A stretch of DNA of 9,344 bases from Myxococcota bacterium. Its GTDB lineage: Bacteria; Myxococcota; Polyangia; GCA-2747355; JAKLHH01. The first letter of the stretch is position 1; each line of letters starts with the position of its first letter. Positions 1-7,197 of this stretch are shown piece after piece. Both the position numbers and the translations under genes were made by a program. The notes under the pieces are model-generated. The model saw only the letters and a program-made list of their open reading frames with translations. It made no database searches and was not told where the DNA came from. The stretch lies in the NCBI GenBank assembly GCA_022710245.1, contig JAKLHH010000215.1:1-9344 (forward strand), given 5' to 3'.

Positions 1-1
1 G

Positions 2-1693
2 CTCCCTGGCTACCGCACGTGCCTGATGAGCCGGCCGCAGCTCCGCCTGCCCGGCGACGGGCCGCGGACGCAGGCGCTCTCGCCGCCGCCGCTCGCGTTC
101 ACCACGCTCCCTGCCAAGGTCGACCACCGCGCCACCCTGAGCGGGTGCCTGACCATCCACTCGCAGGGGAGCTGCGGCTGGTGCGTCGCGCACGCGACGA
201 CCGCCAGCCTCGAGGCGATGCTCTGCAGCCAGGCGCTCGCCTACCAGCGGATCTCCGAGCCCCACCTCTGGTCCCTCGGCCGCGAGACGTCAGGCAGCTT
301 CAGCGACTGCGAGGGCGGCTGGTACCTCGGCTCGGCCTACTCCACGCTCACCGCGAGCACCGCCGCCGGGCAGCTGCTGGTGGGCTTCAAGCACTGGCCG
401 TACATCGACGACGTCAAGCAGATGAACGCCGACCGCCCCGCGGCCGCGGCGCTGAAGGTCTACGGCCGCTACGGCGCCAAGCCGGCCGTGCAGGGGAGCG
501 TCTGGGGCAAGGACGTGGGCGGGTTGAAGGCCGCGCTGGCCTCCGGCGCGAACGTCGGCTACAGCGTGCCCACCTTCAAGGGCACGGGCTGGAGCTACGG
601 CGACAAGAGCTTCGGCAAGATCGGCCTCCCCCAGCCGGCGCCGGCGGGGGACTGCGAGTGCGAGACCTGCCCCGGCGAGCCGCACTGCCTCGACGGCTAC
701 CACGCGATCCTGATCGTCGGCTACGACGACGCCGACGGCGGCTGGTTCGAGTTCGTGAACTCGTGGGGCGAGTGGTGGGGCGACAGCGGCTACGGCAAGC
801 TCTCCTACGACTTCATCGCCAGCCACGGAAACGGCGGCCAGTACGTCAGCGCCCTGACCACCAAGGCGGTCCCCGATCTGCCGCCGACGGCCCTCATCCG
901 CTTCAAGCCGAGCAAGCCCTCGGGCGCGCAGGACTACCCCTTCGACGCGAGCAAGCCGACCGGCGTGCCGGTCGGCGCCACCGTCTACCTCTCCAGCGCG
1001 GGCAGCGCTGATCCGGAGGGCGCCAAGGTCACGCGCGCCTGGGAGGTGATCGGCCCGGCGGGCTACGGCCTGTGGATCTACGACCACGAGAGCGAGACGA
1101 GCGACTTCCTCGCCAGCGAAGCGGGCACCTACCAGGTGCGGCTCACGGTGCGCGAGGTGGGACCCGGCGGGCAGGCCGCGACGTCGACGCTCGCCCTCGC
1201 GGTCGGCGCCGCGCCCGCGACCCCCGACGTGGGCGTGCCGGACGCGCCGCGGCCCGACGTGGGCGTCGGCTACGGCGACGGCTCGAGCTGCGCGACCCCC
1301 GCGCCGCTCGCGCTCCCGGCGAGCCCGGTCACCGTCCCCGGCGACACGAGCGGGGTCGCCAACGAGCTCGCCGACGCCGTGAGCTGCGGCAGCTCGTGGA
1401 CCTACGACGGACCGCAGCGCTACTACCGCGTCTCGCTCACGGCCGGGCAGAGCTACAGCTTCACCGCGCAGCCGGGCTCGAGCTGGGACGTGGGCCTCTA
1501 CCTCTTCCCGGCAGGATCCTGCGGGGCGGCGTCGATCAACGCCGCCTGCGCCGGCGCCTTCGCCGACACCTACGGCGACGGCGCGGCGGAGACGCTCAGC
1601 TTCACGCCAGCGAAGAGCGGCGACTACCTCCTCGCGGTGGACAGCTACGACGCCGCGGCCTACGGGGCCTACACGCTGACGGTGGCCTGGTAG
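2..1693 (+). CDS. Secreted C1A (papain-like) cysteine peptidase with PKD-like and PPC domains, 5' partial
   Basis: Cysteine endopeptidase predicted to act outside the cytoplasm. Numbering from the Met codon at 26, the peptidase domain spans about residues 28-280. The papain signature QGSCGWC (47-53) gives the oxyanion Gln47 and catalytic Cys53. The His motif GYHAILIVGY supplies His226, and FVNSWG supplies Asn245, so the full Gln/Cys/His/Asn set is present. The Trp that usually follows the catalytic Cys is Val54. A PKD-like beta-sandwich follows (about 286-394, with a DPEG motif), then a Pro/Asp/Val/Gly linker (396-418), then a PPC domain (about 420-553) ending close to the stop. The frame is open to the window edge upstream of Met26, and neither a signal peptide nor a papain propeptide is visible after it. 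The true start therefore probably lies outside the window. The gene converges on the HD-GYP gene with 49 nt between stops. The family is certain; the substrate is unknown. Confidence 0.9.
   Translation, partial: LPGYRTCLMSRPQLRLPGDGPRTQALSPPPLAFTTLPAKVDHRATLSGCLTIHSQGSCGWCVAHATTASLEAMLCSQALAYQRISEPHLWSLGRETSGSFSDCEGGWYLGSAYSTLTASTAAGQLLVGFKHWPYIDDVKQMNADRPAAAALKVYGRYGAKPAVQGSVWGKDVGGLKAALASGANVGYSVPTFKGTGWSYGDKSFGKIGLPQPAPAGDCECETCPGEPHCLDGYHAILIVGYDDADGGWFEFVNSWGEWWGDSGYGKLSYDFIASHGNGGQYVSALTTKAVPDLPPTALIRFKPSKPSGAQDYPFDASKPTGVPVGATVYLSSAGSADPEGAKVTRAWEVIGPAGYGLWIYDHESETSDFLASEAGTYQVRLTVREVGPGGQAATSTLALAVGAAPATPDVGVPDAPRPDVGVGYGDGSSCATPAPLALPASPVTVPGDTSGVANELADAVSCGSSWTYDGPQRYYRVSLTAGQSYSFTAQPGSSWDVGLYLFPAGSCGAASINAACAGAFADTYGDGAAETLSFTPAKSGDYLLAVDSYDAAAYGAYTLTVAW
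1223..1266 (+). repeat. Short direct repeat in the interdomain linker of the peptidase
   Basis: A 14-bp sequence, CCCGACGTGGGCGT, occurs at 1223-1236 and again at 1253-1266, a period of 30 bp or ten codons. It encodes two copies of the PDVGV motif in the linker between the PKD-like and PPC domains. It reads as an ordinary low-complexity linker, not a mobile or regulatory repeat. Confidence 0.6.
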
Positions 1694-1742
1694 ATTCGAA
1701 GCCCTGGATGAGCGAGCGTGATGCTCCGGCAGGTTCAGCGCC

Positions 1743-2540
1743 CTACTTCCCCACGGCCGAGCGATCGGCCGCCCCGGCACGCAGGGCAGCCTCGACCCGC
1801 GGGTCCTTGAGCAGGCCGAGGAACACGTTGACCATCCGCGGATCGAACTGCGTGCCGGCCCCCGCGCGCAGGTGGTCGACCACGACCTCGAGCGGGAGCG
1901 CGCCGCGGTAGGAGCGAGCCGAGGCCAGCGCGTCGACCACGTCGGCGACGGCGATGATGCGAGCGGAGAGGGGGATCTCCTGTCCCGCGAGCCCTCGAGG
2001 GTAGCCCGTCCCGTCGTAGGACTCGTGGTGAGCCTCCAGACCGGCGGCGACGACCCGCAGGGTCTGCCGTCCAACCCCTTTCGCCAGGAGGTGCCGTCCA
2101 ACCCCTTTCGCCAGGAGGTGCCGCACCCGCCTGGCTCCGCTCGAGGGGTGCGTCTGCATCCGCGTCCTCTCGGCGTCATCGAGGCGGCCCGGCTTGTTGA
2201 TCAGAGCGGCGGGGATCTCCTGCTTCCCCAGGTCGTGGAGCTGGGCGGCGAGCGTGATCCGGCGGACCTGACGACGGCCGAGGTGCAGGGCCTCCGCGAT
2301 GGCACCGGCGTAGGTGGCCACCCGCTGGGAGTGGTTCCAGGTGTACCTGTCGTGGTGCAGGAGCCGCTCGCTGGCCTGGACGAGAGCGGTGGGCGCCGGC
2401 CGTCGCTCGCCGGGTCGTGGCCGGAGCCGCGCCCTCGCCGCCAGGGGGGAGCAGAGGCCGCGGGCCAGGAGCAGACAGACCACGCGTCGCATGGGCTCCA
2501 CCCTTGCAACGAGCGCGCCGCGGACGGCGCCGGAGATCAT
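1743..2540 (-). CDS. HD-GYP domain cyclic-di-GMP phosphodiesterase
   Basis: Predicted to hydrolyse cyclic di-GMP through a metal-dependent HD-GYP domain. Numbered from the ATG at 2540 (265 aa), the domain covers about residues 50-245. Visible motifs are NHSQRV (His70), LHDLGK (His102-Asp103, Lys106), INKPGRL, His131-Pro, HHESYDGTGYP (His171-His172, with GYP at 179-181), VADVVDAL (Asp200) and FDP near the end. All expected metal-ligand positions are filled. There is no receiver, GAF or other sensor domain, only about 50 N-terminal residues. An alternative ATG at 2492 has a purine-rich upstream stretch and would start at MRRVVCLLLARG, a possible signal or membrane anchor, so the start is uncertain. 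The sequence HLLAKGVGR occurs twice back to back at residues 141-158, lengthening the segment between His131 and His171. The gene is divergent from the RNase gene and convergent with the peptidase gene. Confidence 0.9.
   Translation of the reverse strand: MISGAVRGALVARVEPMRRVVCLLLARGLCSPLAARARLRPRPGERRPAPTALVQASERLLHHDRYTWNHSQRVATYAGAIAEALHLGRRQVRRITLAAQLHDLGKQEIPAALINKPGRLDDAERTRMQTHPSSGARRVRHLLAKGVGRHLLAKGVGRQTLRVVAAGLEAHHESYDGTGYPRGLAGQEIPLSARIIAVADVVDALASARSYRGALPLEVVVDHLRAGAGTQFDPRMVNVFLGLLKDPRVEAALRAGAADRSAVGK
2067..2120. repeat. Perfect 27-bp tandem duplication inside the HD-GYP gene
   Basis: Two identical adjacent 27-bp units lie at 2067-2093 and 2094-2120. On the minus strand each unit encodes HLLAKGVGR. 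The reading frame is kept because 27 is a multiple of three. TGCCG occurs at both outer edges and at the junction (2065, 2092, 2119), which fits replication slippage or microhomology-mediated duplication. There is no spacer between the units, so this is not a CRISPR-like structure. Confidence 0.97.
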
Positions 2541-2670
2541 TGGCTATTCTTGGGATCTCACCCGGCCAGCGCGGGCGCCAAGCGGCCAGGGCGCTATCCG
2601 GTCCCGGCTGCACGGCTGCACCGGACCCGAGAGCGATCTGCGAGCGCCCGTTTGCGCTATCCTCCCGCGC
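2541..2670. promoter_or_regulatory. Divergent intergenic region between the HD-GYP and RNase genes
   Basis: These 130 bp separate two divergently oriented start codons and so must hold promoters for both genes. GCGCTATCC occurs twice in the plus direction (2591-2599 and 2654-2662); the second copy contributes to the -10-like hexamer just before the RNase start. On the minus strand an AAGAAT hexamer (2546-2551) sits 5 nt before the HD-GYP ATG. I see no convincing -35 box for either direction, so the promoter details are tentative. Confidence 0.45.
2658..2663 (+). promoter_or_regulatory. -10-like hexamer immediately upstream of the RNase start
   Basis: TATCCT lies 7 nt before the ATG at 2671, and there is no Shine-Dalgarno-like purine run in between. 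If it is a sigma-70-type -10 element, transcription would begin at or beside the A of the ATG, giving a leaderless message. No good -35 box is visible at 16-18 nt spacing. Confidence 0.3.
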
Positions 2671-4548
2671 ATGGCTGACCCCAGCAAGCAGCAGCGCGCC
2701 ACCGGCCGCGTGATCGTCCACCCGCGCGGCTTCGGGTTCCTCGAGGTCGAGCGCGGCCTCTCCGCCTTCATCACGCCGCCGGACCTCAACCTCTTCCTCG
2801 CCGACGACGTCGCCTCCGCCGTGCTCCGTCGCGGCGAGGACGGTCGCTGGACGGCGGCGCAGCTCGAGCTCGTCGAGCGGCGGCGCACGCGGCTCTTCGG
2901 TGAGGTGGTGGAGCGGCGCGGCGCCCTCTACCTTCGCACCGATCCCGAGGTCGCCAACACCGACTGGCCGCTCGAGGCCGGGCAGCCGGTCGCCGTGGGG
3001 GCCGCCGCCGTGGCGACCCTCGAGGGCCCGCGCCTGCGCCTGCTCAAGGTCTTCCCCGCGGCCGCGGACCTCTCCCTCGAGCGGGTCATCGCGCGGCACG
3101 GCCTCGAGCCGGCCTTTCCGGCGGAGGCGCTCGAGGAGGCGCGCCGGCTCCAGGCAGCGGTGGCGCCGGAGCTCGCCGGCCGCCAGGACCTGCGGGCCAT
3201 CCCCACGGTGACCGTCGACGCGCCGAGCACGCGGGACATCGACGACGCGATCTCCGTCCTGCCCGCGGACGAGGAGGGCGCGCTGCGCGTGCTGGTCTCC
3301 ATCGCCGACGTGGCGGGGGCGATCCCGGCCGGAGGGGCGCTGGACCGCGCCGCGCGCGGTCGCGGCACCAGCGTCTACCTGGCCGGCCGCGTGCTCCCGA
3401 TGATCCCCGAGGAGCTCTCCACGGACGCGCTCAGCCTCCTGCCCGGGCGGGACCGCGCCTGCCTCACGGTGGAGCTGCGCCTCGGCCCGGAGGCGGAGGT
3501 GCGCGCGATCGACCTCTACCCGAGCCTGATCCGCTCCGCCGCGCGGATCAGCTACACCGAGCTCGCGGCCTACCTCGACGAGCACGTCACCTCGCCGGCG
3601 CTCGAGACGGTGCGGCCGATGCTCCCCTGGCTGCGCACGGCCGCCGCGCGGCTTGGCCTGCACCGCGCCAGGCGCGGAGGGGTCGAGCACAGCCGCGAGG
3701 AGACCCGGATCGTCTTCGACGCGGAGAGCGGCGCGCCGACGGCCCTCGAGAGCGCGCGTCCGACCTCCGCGCACCGGCTGATCGAGCGCTTCATGGTGGC
3801 GGCCAACGAGGCGGTCGCGGCCTGGCTCCACGACCGCGGCGTCCCCACGCTCTACCGCGTCCACGACGAGCCGGCGCCGGCGGCGGTGGCCGAGGTGAGC
3901 CTCGCCGCGCGCCAGTTCGGCCTGGAGACCGGCTTCGGCCCTCGCCTGACGCCGCTCTCGCTGGCCGCCTTCGACGAGCAGATCACCGGCGCGCCCTGCG
4001 AGCCCGCGCTCCGCTCGATCCTGCTCCGCTCCCTCGGTCGCGCTCGCTACACGGCGGCGCCTGGTCCGCACTTCGGGATCGCCTCGCCGCTCTACCTCCA
4101 CTTCACCTCACCGATCCGGCGCTACGCGGACCTCGCCGTGCACCGCGCGATCCGCGACTACCTCGCCGGCCGCCGCGAGTTCGCCGGCGAGGCGACCGCG
4201 CTGGAGGCGCTCGGCGGTCACCTCAACGAGCGGGCGCGGGCCGCGAGCCGCGCCGAGCTCGACCGCAGCCGCGTGCTGATCGCCGCGCTGATGGAGGGCA
4301 GGGTGGGGGAGACCTTCGCCGCGCACGTGACGCGGGTGCGGCCCTTCGGGCTGATGGTGCAGCTCGACGGCACCGAGGTCGAGGGCGCCGTGCCGGGCGA
4401 CGCGCTGCCCGGAGGACCCTACCGCCCCGACGCTGGCGAGACGGCGCTGGTGGGGCCGGAGCGCTCGTTCCTGCTGGGGGCGCCGCTCCAGGTGCGGCTG
4501 GTCGCCACCGACCCGCGGCTGGGCCGCCTCGAGCTCGCGCTGGCGTGA
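2671..4548 (+). CDS. RNase II/RNase R-family 3'-5' exoribonuclease (RNB domain)
   Basis: Cytoplasmic processive hydrolytic exoribonuclease that degrades RNA from the 3' end, releasing nucleoside monophosphates; 625 aa from the ATG at 2671. The N-terminus has a cold-shock-like OB segment (about 11-52, with GFGFLEV). The RNB catalytic domain spans about 170-500. TVDAPSTRDIDDA gives Asp183, Asp189, Asp191 and Asp192, with the same spacing as the four catalytic Asp residues of E. coli RNase II. HFTSPIRRYADL (477-488) is the conserved RNB signature with its RNA-phosphate-binding Arg. A C-terminal S1-like domain covers about 543-623. The length is near RNase II and shorter than typical RNase R, with no N-terminal helix-turn-helix domain and no Lys-rich tail, so rnb versus rnr is not decided here. 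The frame is open far upstream into the HD-GYP gene, but recognisable homology begins just after this ATG. folP follows after 46 nt. Confidence 0.93.
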   Translation: MADPSKQQRATGRVIVHPRGFGFLEVERGLSAFITPPDLNLFLADDVASAVLRRGEDGRWTAAQLELVERRRTRLFGEVVERRGALYLRTDPEVANTDWPLEAGQPVAVGAAAVATLEGPRLRLLKVFPAAADLSLERVIARHGLEPAFPAEALEEARRLQAAVAPELAGRQDLRAIPTVTVDAPSTRDIDDAISVLPADEEGALRVLVSIADVAGAIPAGGALDRAARGRGTSVYLAGRVLPMIPEELSTDALSLLPGRDRACLTVELRLGPEAEVRAIDLYPSLIRSAARISYTELAAYLDEHVTSPALETVRPMLPWLRTAAARLGLHRARRGGVEHSREETRIVFDAESGAPTALESARPTSAHRLIERFMVAANEAVAAWLHDRGVPTLYRVHDEPAPAAVAEVSLAARQFGLETGFGPRLTPLSLAAFDEQITGAPCEPALRSILLRSLGRARYTAAPGPHFGIASPLYLHFTSPIRRYADLAVHRAIRDYLAGRREFAGEATALEALGGHLNERARAASRAELDRSRVLIAALMEGRVGETFAAHVTRVRPFGLMVQLDGTEVEGAVPGDALPGGPYRPDAGETALVGPERSFLLGAPLQVRLVATDPRLGRLELALA

Positions 4549-4579
4549 GAGGTCCGAGAGGGTTTCTGGGTAGACGTGC

Positions 4580-4587
4580 AGGTGATC
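4580..4587 (+). promoter_or_regulatory. Shine-Dalgarno site that fixes the folP start
   Basis: AGGTGATC is an 8-nt perfect complement to the usual 3' end of bacterial 16S rRNA. It ends 7 nt before the ATG at 4595. The next in-frame ATG, at 4607, would be 19 nt away. This favours the upstream ATG as the folP start. Confidence 0.65.
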
Positions 4588-4594
4588 TGCTAAC

Positions 4595-5482
4595 ATGATT
4601 GCGCACATGGGCCTTGTCCTGCCGCCCATAGAGGTGGGCCGGTTCTCGTGGGACTGGTCGCGCACCTGCGTCTTCGGCGTGCTGAACGCGACGCCCGACT
4701 CCTTCTCGGGCGACGGGCACGTCAGCGTCGAGGAGGCGGTGGGCCACGGGGTGCTCCTGGCGCAGCAGGGCGCAGACGTGATCGACGTCGGCGGCGAGTC
4801 GACGCGGCCCGGCGCCGAGCCGGTCCCGGTCGAGGAGGAGCTGCGGCGCGTGCTGCCGGTCATCGCGGGGCTCGCGGCGCGCAGCGAGGCGCCGATCTCC
4901 ATCGACACCTACAAGGCGCAGGTGGCGCGCGAGGCGATGGCCGCGGGCGCCTCGATCATCAACGACGTGAGCGGACTCGGGCTCGACGAGGCGATGGCCG
5001 CCGCCGCCGCCGAGACCGGGGCGCTGCTCGTCCTCGGGCACCTGCGCGGCCGGCCGCAGACGATGAACGACGGCGTCCACTTCGAGGACGTCATCCGCGA
5101 GGTCGCCGACGAGCTGCGCGCCTCGGTGCGTCGCGCCGTGCAGGCCGGCGTCGCCGCCGATCGGATCTGGGTCGACCCCGGGCTCGGCTTCGGCAAGCAG
5201 CCGGAGCACTCGCTCACGCTCCTCCGCCACCTCGGCGCGCTGCGCGAGGAGGTCGGCTACCCGCTCCTGGTCGGGCCCTCGCGCAAGGGCTTCATCGGCG
5301 CGGTGACCGGCGCGCCCGTCGGCGAGCGCCTGACCGGCACCTGCGCCGCGGTGGCCGCCGCGGTGGTGGCGGGAGCCGACGCGGTGCGTGTCCACGACGT
5401 GGCCGAGCTGGCCCCCGCGATCCGCCTGGCCGACGCCATCCGCGACCGCCGCCCCTGGGCCGCGCGCGGGGCGCGGCCGTGA
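4595..5482 (+). CDS. folP: Dihydropteroate synthase
   Basis: Condenses 6-hydroxymethyl-7,8-dihydropterin diphosphate with p-aminobenzoate to form dihydropteroate in folate synthesis; cytoplasmic TIM barrel and the sulfonamide target. The 295-aa protein is full length for the family. Motifs appear in order: GVLNATPDSFS (28-38), DVGGESTRPG (64-73), SIDTYKAQVA (102-111), IINDVSG (121-127), HLRGRPQTM (149-157), WVDPGLGFGK (192-201), GPSRKGFIG (227-235) and VRVHDV (264-269). Lys231 and the Arg/His of the VRVHDV motif occupy the expected substrate-binding positions. The start at 4595 is supported by a strong upstream Shine-Dalgarno match. The stop overlaps the cdaA GTG by four bases, implying translational coupling. 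folP directly upstream of cdaA is a recurring arrangement in deltaproteobacterial-type genomes. Confidence 0.97.
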   Translation: MIAHMGLVLPPIEVGRFSWDWSRTCVFGVLNATPDSFSGDGHVSVEEAVGHGVLLAQQGADVIDVGGESTRPGAEPVPVEEELRRVLPVIAGLAARSEAPISIDTYKAQVAREAMAAGASIINDVSGLGLDEAMAAAAAETGALLVLGHLRGRPQTMNDGVHFEDVIREVADELRASVRRAVQAGVAADRIWVDPGLGFGKQPEHSLTLLRHLGALREEVGYPLLVGPSRKGFIGAVTGAPVGERLTGTCAAVAAAVVAGADAVRVHDVAELAPAIRLADAIRDRRPWAARGARP

Positions 5483-6447
5483 CCGCGCTCCTCGCTCACT
5501 TCCGTCAGCTCGACTTCTGGGGGCTCCTGAGCGCGGTCCTCGACATCGCCATCGTCGCCTTCTTCATCTACCGCGTGCTGCTGCTCATCCGCGGCACCCG
5601 CGCGGCCGACATGCTCACGGGCCTGCTGCTCCTCGCCGGGATCTTCTTCGGCGCGAACCAGCTCGCGTTCTCCACGGTCAGCTGGCTCCTCGACCACCTG
5701 ATCAACTACATCCTGATCATCGTCATCATCGTCTTCCAGGCGGACATCCGCCGCGGGCTGAGCCGCATGGGGCGCAAGATGTTCTCGCCGAGCCGCGCCG
5801 CCGAGGACGTGCCGCTGATCGAGGAGGTGGTGCAGGCGTGCGAGCTCCTGGCCAAGAACAAGATCGGCGCGCTGATCGTCTTCGAGCGAGACGCGGACCT
5901 GACCGAGTTCATCGACCCGGGCACCACGCTGGACGCCAGGGTGAGCAAGGCGCTCCTCTACAACATCTTCGCGCCGAACTCGGACAACCCCCTCCACGAC
6001 GGCGCGGTGGTGATCAAGGACAAGTGGCTGCAGCAGGCGGGGGCGATCCTCCCGCTCTCGCGCAACCCGGGCCTCGACAAGGACCTCGGCACCCGGCACC
6101 GCGCCGGCGTCGGGATCACCGAGGAGACCGACGCGATCGCCGTGGTGGTCAGCGAGCAGCGCGGCAGCATCAGCCTCTGCAGCGCGGGGCTCCTGCACAT
6201 GAGCCTCAACGGGCCGACCCTGCGGCGCGAGCTCCTCGCGCTGATGGCCTCCGGCGAGCGCTCTCGCTGGGGCTGGCTCGACCGCGTGATCGGCCGCTGG
6301 GAGTCGGCGATCTCGGGCGGCGGCAACCGGCGCAAGCGGAACGCCCGCCGGCCGCGGCAGACCCGCCCGCCCGCCGAGCGCGGTGACCAGACCCGGGGCG
6401 ACCACACCACCGAGCAGCCCCTCACCATCATCGATCGGAAGGGCTGA
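5479..6447 (+). CDS. cdaA: Membrane-bound cyclic-di-AMP synthase CdaA (diadenylate cyclase)
   Basis: Joins two ATP molecules into cyclic di-AMP, a messenger that in other bacteria controls potassium/osmotic balance and cell-wall homeostasis. From the GTG at 5479 the protein is 322 aa. Three N-terminal membrane helices lie at about 15-36, 45-60 and 65-88, followed by the DAC domain (about 105-250). The catalytic motifs are intact: LHDGAVVI (Asp174-Gly-Ala) and GTRHRAG (Arg206-His-Arg), with Gly210 where Ala is common. Residues 277-322 form a basic, low-complexity tail rich in Arg and polar residues, making the protein longer than Bacillus subtilis CdaA (273 aa). The GTG lies inside the GTGA overlap with the folP stop, and no earlier Met in this frame gives a sensible N-terminus. 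cdaR follows with a one-base overlap, so the two products are almost certainly made together. Confidence 0.96.
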   Translation: MTALLAHFRQLDFWGLLSAVLDIAIVAFFIYRVLLLIRGTRAADMLTGLLLLAGIFFGANQLAFSTVSWLLDHLINYILIIVIIVFQADIRRGLSRMGRKMFSPSRAAEDVPLIEEVVQACELLAKNKIGALIVFERDADLTEFIDPGTTLDARVSKALLYNIFAPNSDNPLHDGAVVIKDKWLQQAGAILPLSRNPGLDKDLGTRHRAGVGITEETDAIAVVVSEQRGSISLCSAGLLHMSLNGPTLRRELLALMASGERSRWGWLDRVIGRWESAISGGGNRRKRNARRPRQTRPPAERGDQTRGDHTTEQPLTIIDRKG

Positions 6448-7118
6448 TGCCGGGCTGGGTGAGACGCGCCGTCTTCTCGAACCTCGCGCTCAAGCTCCTC
6501 TCGCTGGCGCTCGCGGCGCTGCTCTTCGTGCTGGTCCACTCCGAGAAGCACGCGCCGGCGCAGGGCGGCGTGCCGGTCACCTACGGCATCCCGCCGGGGA
6601 AGGTGCTGGTCACCAAGCCGCCGGCGGTGCTCCGGGTGGGGGTGACGGGGCCGGTCTCCCGCGTGCAGCGCTTCCGCTTCGAGGACCTCGGGGTGATCAC
6701 CATCGATCTCTCGGGGGCGAAGGACGGCTACTTCAAGTTCCGCGAGGAGCTCTTCCCGCTGCCCTCGGGGCTCAAGCTCGCGTACATCCGCCCGGAGGGC
6801 TTCCACCTCCGCTTCGAGCCGAGCTTCCGGCGCGAGCTCCCGGTGCGGCTCGAGGTCCAGGGGCAGCCCGCGGAGGGCTTCCGCGTGGTGAGCCGCACGG
6901 TGCGGCCGCTCCGGGTGAGCATCAGCGGGCCGCGCAAGGTCGTCACCGCGCTGGTCGCGCTGCGGACGGAGCCGCTCGGCCTCGACGGCACCACGGTGAG
7001 CGTGCGCGAGAAGGTGCGCGTCGTGCTTCCCCCGGGCATCCAGGAGGCGGACCCCGAGAGCGTCGACGCCACGGTGATCGTGGCGCCGGTGCCCAAGCCG
7101 GCGTCGAAGGAGGAGTGA
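6447..7118 (+). CDS. cdaR: YbbR-domain protein CdaR, predicted membrane regulator of CdaA
   Basis: Single-pass membrane protein whose homologues in Firmicutes bind CdaA and modulate cyclic-di-AMP synthesis. The 223-aa protein begins with the characteristic YbbR leader SNLALKLLSLALAALLFVLV (11-30), one membrane helix. The remainder is beta-rich and extracytoplasmic, with two probable YbbR repeats at about 38-125 and 128-213. Each repeat has the recurring pattern of a hydrophobic strand followed by a G-P turn, for example VTGPV at 66-70 and ISGPR at 159-163. The ATG overlaps the cdaA stop (TGATG), and GGAAGGG at 6437-6443 serves as a ribosome-binding site. Firmicute homologues usually have more YbbR repeats, so this is a short version. 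The membrane phosphoglucosamine mutase gene glmM, which often comes next, is absent here. Confidence 0.92.
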   Translation: MPGWVRRAVFSNLALKLLSLALAALLFVLVHSEKHAPAQGGVPVTYGIPPGKVLVTKPPAVLRVGVTGPVSRVQRFRFEDLGVITIDLSGAKDGYFKFREELFPLPSGLKLAYIRPEGFHLRFEPSFRRELPVRLEVQGQPAEGFRVVSRTVRPLRVSISGPRKVVTALVALRTEPLGLDGTTVSVREKVRVVLPPGIQEADPESVDATVIVAPVPKPASKEE

Positions 7119-7163
7119 GCGGAGACCGCGGCGAGCATTCTCGTACGCTGCTGCGAGTTTGCT

Positions 7164-7191
7164 TGCCAGTCGGCCGCGCTCTCGACAGAAT
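7164..7191 (+). promoter_or_regulatory. Candidate sigma-70-type promoter for the FHA-GGDEF gene
   Basis: TTGCCA (7164-7169; five of six bases match TTGACA) is followed after 16 nt by CAGAAT (7186-7191; four of six match TATAAT). The predicted transcription start, about 7 nt downstream, falls on the GTG at 7198, giving a leaderless or nearly leaderless message. No Shine-Dalgarno-like sequence precedes that GTG, which fits this reading. The promoter would separate this gene's expression from the folP-cdaA-cdaR unit. Confidence 0.45.
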
Positions 7192-7197
7192 CGTCTC

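Noticed and set aside
2067..2120. CRISPR-like or insertion-sequence-related repeat
   Set aside because: There are only two directly abutting copies with no spacer, no inverted ends and no transposase nearby. It is a tandem duplication within a gene.
290..2179. Long minus-strand open frame opposite the peptidase gene
   Set aside because: It lies antisense to a clearly recognised gene. Its translation is low-complexity Arg/Ala/Gly-rich with no domain, as expected from high-G+C DNA lacking stop codons.
2314..2670. Possible 119-residue N-terminal extension of the RNase, as its frame is open upstream
   Set aside because: The extension is antisense to the HD-GYP coding region and Arg-rich without a domain. 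RNB homology starts right after the ATG at 2671.
2176..4101. Long minus-strand open frame opposite the RNase gene
   Set aside because: It is a compositional shadow of the RNB exonuclease: Arg/Glu/Gly-rich translation, no recognisable motif, and it also overlaps the HD-GYP gene in another frame.
7159..7197. Upstream TTG as the start of the FHA-GGDEF protein
   Set aside because: It has no Shine-Dalgarno site, would add only a short Arg-rich stretch and overlaps the best promoter-like elements. GTG at 7198 fits better, though this is not proven.
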